From Fidelibacterota bacterium UBA7300 (GTDB lineage Bacteria; Fidelibacterota; Marinisomatia; Marinisomatales; UBA2128): 9,105 nucleotides of DNA. The notes below the pieces were generated by a model. It worked only from the letters and a program-made list of their open reading frames with translations. It did not search any database and was not told the origin of the DNA. This document shows, piece by piece, positions 6,023 through 9,105 of this stretch (its first letter is position 1; each line of letters starts with the position of its first letter). A program made the position numbers and the translations under genes. The stretch covers positions 1-9,105 of the forward strand of contig DKQU01000065.1 in the NCBI GenBank assembly GCA_002471865.1. Direction: 5' to 3'.

Positions 6023-7663
6023 ATGAATAAACTTATCTGCTCATTGTTTATATCAGCACTTTGCGCAATGAATCCTGACTCTACTACCATTTATACTAAC
6101 GCACATATTTGGACTGGCGAGATAGACCGTCCTCTTCAATCTGTCTTGATTGTGAACGGTAATAAAATAGCTGCAGTTGGAGGAGAAGAATTATTATCTC
6201 ACTTCAAAAATGAAGCAGAGATTATTGATTTAAATGGGGCTTTTGTTGTTCCTGGATTTATCGATAATCATACTCATTTGATGGCTGGTGGATTTCAACT
6301 CACCCAGGTAAAACTCCGACATGCTCAAGATAGAGATCAATTTGTGGAAATTCTGCAGCAGTTTTCGGAAAATGTACCGTCAGGTAGATGGATTACAGGC
6401 GGGAGATGGGATCATGAAAATTGGGGCGGAAAGCTCCCTCAGAAAGAGTGGATTGATAATGCCACGGGAGATCATCCTGTTTTTGTTTCAAGACTTGATG
6501 GTCACATGGGACTGGCAAATTCCATCGCTCTTAAGATGGCTGGAATCTCAGCTGAGATAGCTGATCCGGATGGCGGAACCATCGTCAAGGATGATGTAAC
6601 AGGCGAACCTACCGGAATCCTGAAGGATGAAGCGATGAATCTTGTTTTCGATATCATTCCCGAGTCATCCGAGAAAGAGGCAGATGAAGCATTCGATCGA
6701 GCAATGGAGCATATTCTTTCTCTTGGAGTCACACAAGTTCAGGATATGTGTTCGTGGGAAAATTTTGAGACTTATTTCCGAGCTCAAAATCGCGGAGCTT
6801 TGCGAGCCAGAATCCACACGTTTATTTATGATTCGGATTGGGAGTTACTTAAAAGTCAAGATGAGGCGGTCATTGAAGGGGATGATTGGCTCTCCATTGC
6901 AGGTGTAAAACTGTTTGTTGATGGTAGTCTAGGTTCTTCTACGGCGTGGTTTTACGATCCTTATCTCGATGAACCAACGACCAGCGGATTAATGGTGACT
7001 GATACTGCTTACGCTCGTCGTATGATATTTAATGTAGAAGAAGCAGGATTGCAAATGGCCATTCACGCCATTGGCGACCGAGCCAACGACTGGACACTGG
7101 ATGCATATGCGGATGTAGTGAAAAAATACGGCAGTCGTGATCGGCGATTCAGAATCGAACACGCTCAGCATCTTACTCAGAAAGCTATCAGCCGTTTTGA
7201 ACAGATTGGTGTGATTGCTTCCATGCAGCCACCTCATCTTATCGATGATGGTCGCTGGGCAGAGAAACGGATCGGCAGTGAACTTCTCGAAGGTACTTAT
7301 GCGTTCCGTTCACTTATTGATTCAGGCACAAAACTTACTTTCGGTTCAGATTGGACGGTAGCGCCCATAGCGCCACTTTACGGTATATACGCTGCTGTAA
7401 CTCGTCAAACTTTGGATGATAAGCATCCCAACGGTTGGTTGCCAGAGCAGAAAATTACAGTTGAAGAAGCTCTACGCTGCTACACCGTTAATAATGCCGA
7501 GGGAGTTTTCAGAGAAGATAAGTTGGGTACTTTGGAAGCAGGGAAATATGCAGACTTTGTGGCCTTGTCAGATAATCTGCTGGAAATTGATCCGGTAAAG
7601 ATAAAGGATGTAACGGTACTTCGAACTGTAGTAGACGGAATAGAACAATACCGCTCAGAATGA
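6023..7663 (+). CDS. YtcJ-like metal-dependent amidohydrolase (Amidohydro_3)
   Basis: The 546-residue enzyme has the amidohydrolase superfamily TIM barrel flanked by an N- and C-terminal beta-sandwich. Metal-site residues are His83 and His85 (DNHTHL), Lys296 in GVKLFVDGS as candidate bridging lysine, His348 in IHAIGD, His380 in IEHAQH and Asp443 in FGSDW. LGTLEAGKYADFVAL (501-515) is the usual C-terminal signature. YtcJ relatives include N-substituted formamide deformylase, but the substrate varies, so only hydrolysis of an amide or cyclic amide is inferred. The N-terminus (MNKLICSLFISALCA) resembles a short signal peptide, suggesting export; a lipobox is not convincing. The start touches the reductase stop (TAAATG) with AGAGG only a few bases upstream. 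A hairpin covers the stop codon. Confidence 0.9.
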   Translation: MNKLICSLFISALCAMNPDSTTIYTNAHIWTGEIDRPLQSVLIVNGNKIAAVGGEELLSHFKNEAEIIDLNGAFVVPGFIDNHTHLMAGGFQLTQVKLRHAQDRDQFVEILQQFSENVPSGRWITGGRWDHENWGGKLPQKEWIDNATGDHPVFVSRLDGHMGLANSIALKMAGISAEIADPDGGTIVKDDVTGEPTGILKDEAMNLVFDIIPESSEKEADEAFDRAMEHILSLGVTQVQDMCSWENFETYFRAQNRGALRARIHTFIYDSDWELLKSQDEAVIEGDDWLSIAGVKLFVDGSLGSSTAWFYDPYLDEPTTSGLMVTDTAYARRMIFNVEEAGLQMAIHAIGDRANDWTLDAYADVVKKYGSRDRRFRIEHAQHLTQKAISRFEQIGVIASMQPPHLIDDGRWAEKRIGSELLEGTYAFRSLIDSGTKLTFGSDWTVAPIAPLYGIYAAVTRQTLDDKHPNGWLPEQKITVEEALRCYTVNNAEGVFREDKLGTLEAGKYADFVALSDNLLEIDPVKIKDVTVLRTVVDGIEQYRSE

Positions 7664-7674
7664 TGTTTGAGCGG
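7651..7674 (+). terminator. Stem-loop straddling the amidohydrolase stop codon
   Basis: CCGCTCAGA (7651-7659) pairs with TTTGAGCGG (7666-7674): a perfect seven-base GC-rich stem extended by G-U and A-T pairs around the loop ATGATG. The TGA stop (7661-7663) is in the loop. No uridine run follows directly (GGTTGTAAAAG), so it may be a processing or stability hairpin or a weak terminator. Confidence 0.45.
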
Positions 7675-7750
7675 GGTTGTAAAAGTGTGGATTTACTCCT
7701 TTTTCTGTTAGTACATTTAATTGTTCAGTGTAAGGCAAGAACAAAGGAAG

Positions 7751-7756
7751 TATAAT
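7751..7756 (+). promoter_or_regulatory. Possible -10 element of the transporter gene
   Basis: A perfect TATAAT lies 20 bases before the transporter ATG, just after AAAGGAAG. No good -35 is found at 16-18 bases upstream; TTGTTC (7721-7726) is 24 bases away. If used, the leader would be about 14 bases long and would lack a ribosome binding site, which matches the absence of one before the ATG. Confidence 0.3.
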
Positions 7757-7776
7757 TCTCCGTCTGAATCAACACT

Positions 7777-9105
7777 ATGAACGATCAAAGCAACAATAAA
7801 TCACTGGAAGAGAAGAAAGAAGGCGGTTTCGCTAAAACCACTGATTTCAAATGGCTCGCCATTGGAATTGTAGTTTTTTTAATTCTCTCCCTGATGCCCA
7901 CACCGGAGTCCATGGTAGAAAAAGCAGGAGAATACTTTCCGGGTGCGTCTCAGGCAGAAATCGCTGACAAAGCATTAAACATCAAAATTATCATCGCCCT
8001 CCTGGCAATGTGCACTGTTTTCTTTGCTACGGAGGCAATCCCTATGCCCGCCGTGGCTTTATTGATCGGATTGGTCCAGCTCTTCTTTGGGATAACAGCA
8101 CCCGCCAAAATTGTATCCACCTATGCTCATGATGCCGTATGGTTTATCGCCGGATCGCTGGCAATTGGAGCAACATTGGTAAAACACGGTTTGGACAAGA
8201 GAATTGGCATGCTGGTAGTAAAACTATCGGGGACAAAAACAAGAAACATTGTTTTGGGATTGATCCTGGGAACCGCCATTCCATCTGCTTTTATAAATGA
8301 AGCATCTATAGCTCCAATGTATGTTCCTATCGCTTTAGCCCTTTATACATTGACAAACAAAGTAACATCTGCACCAAGATTGGGAAAACTGTTGATGATC
8401 TCCATTGCCATCGGCTGTATGGTAGGTGCACCTATGAGTCCCACAGGAGGTGCACGAAACGCTATCATGATCGGGTTTCTGTCAAATATCGGGGTGGAGG
8501 TAGATTTTTTCCAGTGGATGATCATGGGTGTCTTCTATATGGTTGCAATGTCTACTGTCATGACGTTCCTTCTTCCGTTGCTTTTTAAACCGGAAGTGAA
8601 GGATCTTTCCGGCGCTGTCGCAACGCTAAAGGAGGATCTCGAGAAACACGGTAAAATGACAACAAAACAGTGGCTTGTTGGTGGCATCATGCTGCTGATG
8701 ATATTCATGTGGATCACTGACAAAACCGTCACTAATAGTATATTAGGGTTCCCTCTAGGTTTAGGTGGTGTTGCAATAACCGGCGCGGTACTCTACATGC
8801 TCCTCGGCCTGACTTCTTGGAAAGATTATGAAACAAACGTCAGCTGGGGTGTGATTATACTTTACGCAGGAGCGATTTCATTAGGAGTTGTTTTTAAGGA
8901 TAGCGGCGCTGCCAAATGGCTGGCTGACAGTCTAATCGGTCTGGTGAAACCACTGGGAATTGAGAATGGCATACCACTGATCCTAATGGTGGTGGTCATC
9001 GGCGCACTTCTGACCAACCTCATGAGCGCCGGTGCTACTGTGGCCGTGATTGGACCAGTAGTTTTGGAGATGGCCCAATCATCGGGTACGAACCCGATAC
9101 TTGTA
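7777..9105 (+). CDS. SLC13/DASS-like anion:sodium symporter (3' end outside window)
   Basis: The frame is open for 443 codons to the window edge. After a polar N-terminus (1-24) come many hydrophobic helices, starting about 26-41 and 70-106, in the arrangement of the divalent anion:Na+ symporter family (ion transporter superfamily). Family-like features include FFATEAIPMPAVAL (82-95), AFINEASIAPMYVPIAL (171-187) at the first hairpin, MSPTGGARNAIMIG (220-233) and SWGVIILYAGAISLG (356-370). A second hairpin reads LLTNLMSAGAT (411-421). The usual SNT sodium/carboxylate motifs of both repeats are altered (INE and SAG), so the substrate is uncertain. An in-frame TGA at 7765 limits the start, and ATG 7777 is the only good choice though no Shine-Dalgarno precedes it. 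A few C-terminal helices are missing. Confidence 0.85.
   Translation, partial: MNDQSNNKSLEEKKEGGFAKTTDFKWLAIGIVVFLILSLMPTPESMVEKAGEYFPGASQAEIADKALNIKIIIALLAMCTVFFATEAIPMPAVALLIGLVQLFFGITAPAKIVSTYAHDAVWFIAGSLAIGATLVKHGLDKRIGMLVVKLSGTKTRNIVLGLILGTAIPSAFINEASIAPMYVPIALALYTLTNKVTSAPRLGKLLMISIAIGCMVGAPMSPTGGARNAIMIGFLSNIGVEVDFFQWMIMGVFYMVAMSTVMTFLLPLLFKPEVKDLSGAVATLKEDLEKHGKMTTKQWLVGGIMLLMIFMWITDKTVTNSILGFPLGLGGVAITGAVLYMLLGLTSWKDYETNVSWGVIILYAGAISLGVVFKDSGAAKWLADSLIGLVKPLGIENGIPLILMVVVIGALLTNLMSAGATVAVIGPVVLEMAQSSGTNPILV

Noticed and set aside
1..9105. CRISPR array, riboswitch, insertion sequence or rRNA
   Set aside because: No regularly spaced repeats, no terminal inverted repeats with transposase and no conserved riboswitch or rRNA core sequences were recognised on either strand.

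Overview
The window looks like a piece of a bacterial chromosome with housekeeping genes: three tRNA genes, glycolytic, lipid-type and exported enzymes, and no phage, transposon or CRISPR hallmark. Base composition is moderately AT-rich. None of the three tRNAs encodes its 3' CCA. Some genes have strong Shine-Dalgarno sites (116, 2313 and 5186) and others have none obvious. The mix of a small secreted protein, a TlpA-like redoxin, a YtcJ-type amidohydrolase and an SLC13-type transporter would fit a marine or free-living member of the FCB group (for example Marinimicrobia-like). That placement is a low-confidence inference, not a demonstrated one.

Layout. (1) 1-21 is the 3' end of a tRNA (probably tRNA-Gly), followed by a small exported protein of unknown function (116-559). 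(2) A convergent thioredoxin-like protein on the minus strand (577-1098). (3) tRNA-Cys(GCA) at 1198-1271. (4) A minus-strand two-gene unit, 3329 to 1312: first a GAPDH-like protein whose catalytic cysteine is serine, then a canonical NAD-type GAPDH. The two overlap by four bases (GTGA), and a GGAGG site lies inside the first gene. (5) A 164-bp divergent control region (3330-3493) with a good minus-strand promoter and repeated GTTA/TAAC motifs. (6) A plus-strand transglutaminase-like protein (3494-4210). (7) tRNA-Leu(UAA) at 4286-4371, then two small orphan genes facing each other: a soluble acidic protein (4418-4771) and a two-helix membrane protein (4777-4977). (8) A 208-bp gap, then a DECR-type 2,4-dienoyl-CoA reductase (5186-6022) directly abutting a YtcJ-like metal amidohydrolase (6023-7663). 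A hairpin straddles the stop codon of the latter. (9) An SLC13/DASS-like transporter starting at 7777 and running off the window end.

How they work together. Only two gene pairs show physical coupling: the GAPDH pair (overlapping) and the reductase/amidohydrolase pair (stop codon touching start codon). The most notable item is the GAPDH pair. A full-length, apparently well-kept GAPDH paralogue has lost the nucleophilic Cys, the second Cys of the active-site motif and the phosphate-site Arg, yet it is made in translational coupling with the intact enzyme. A heteromer with a regulatory or structural subunit is the obvious hypothesis, and it is untested. The remaining genes look like independent transcription units.
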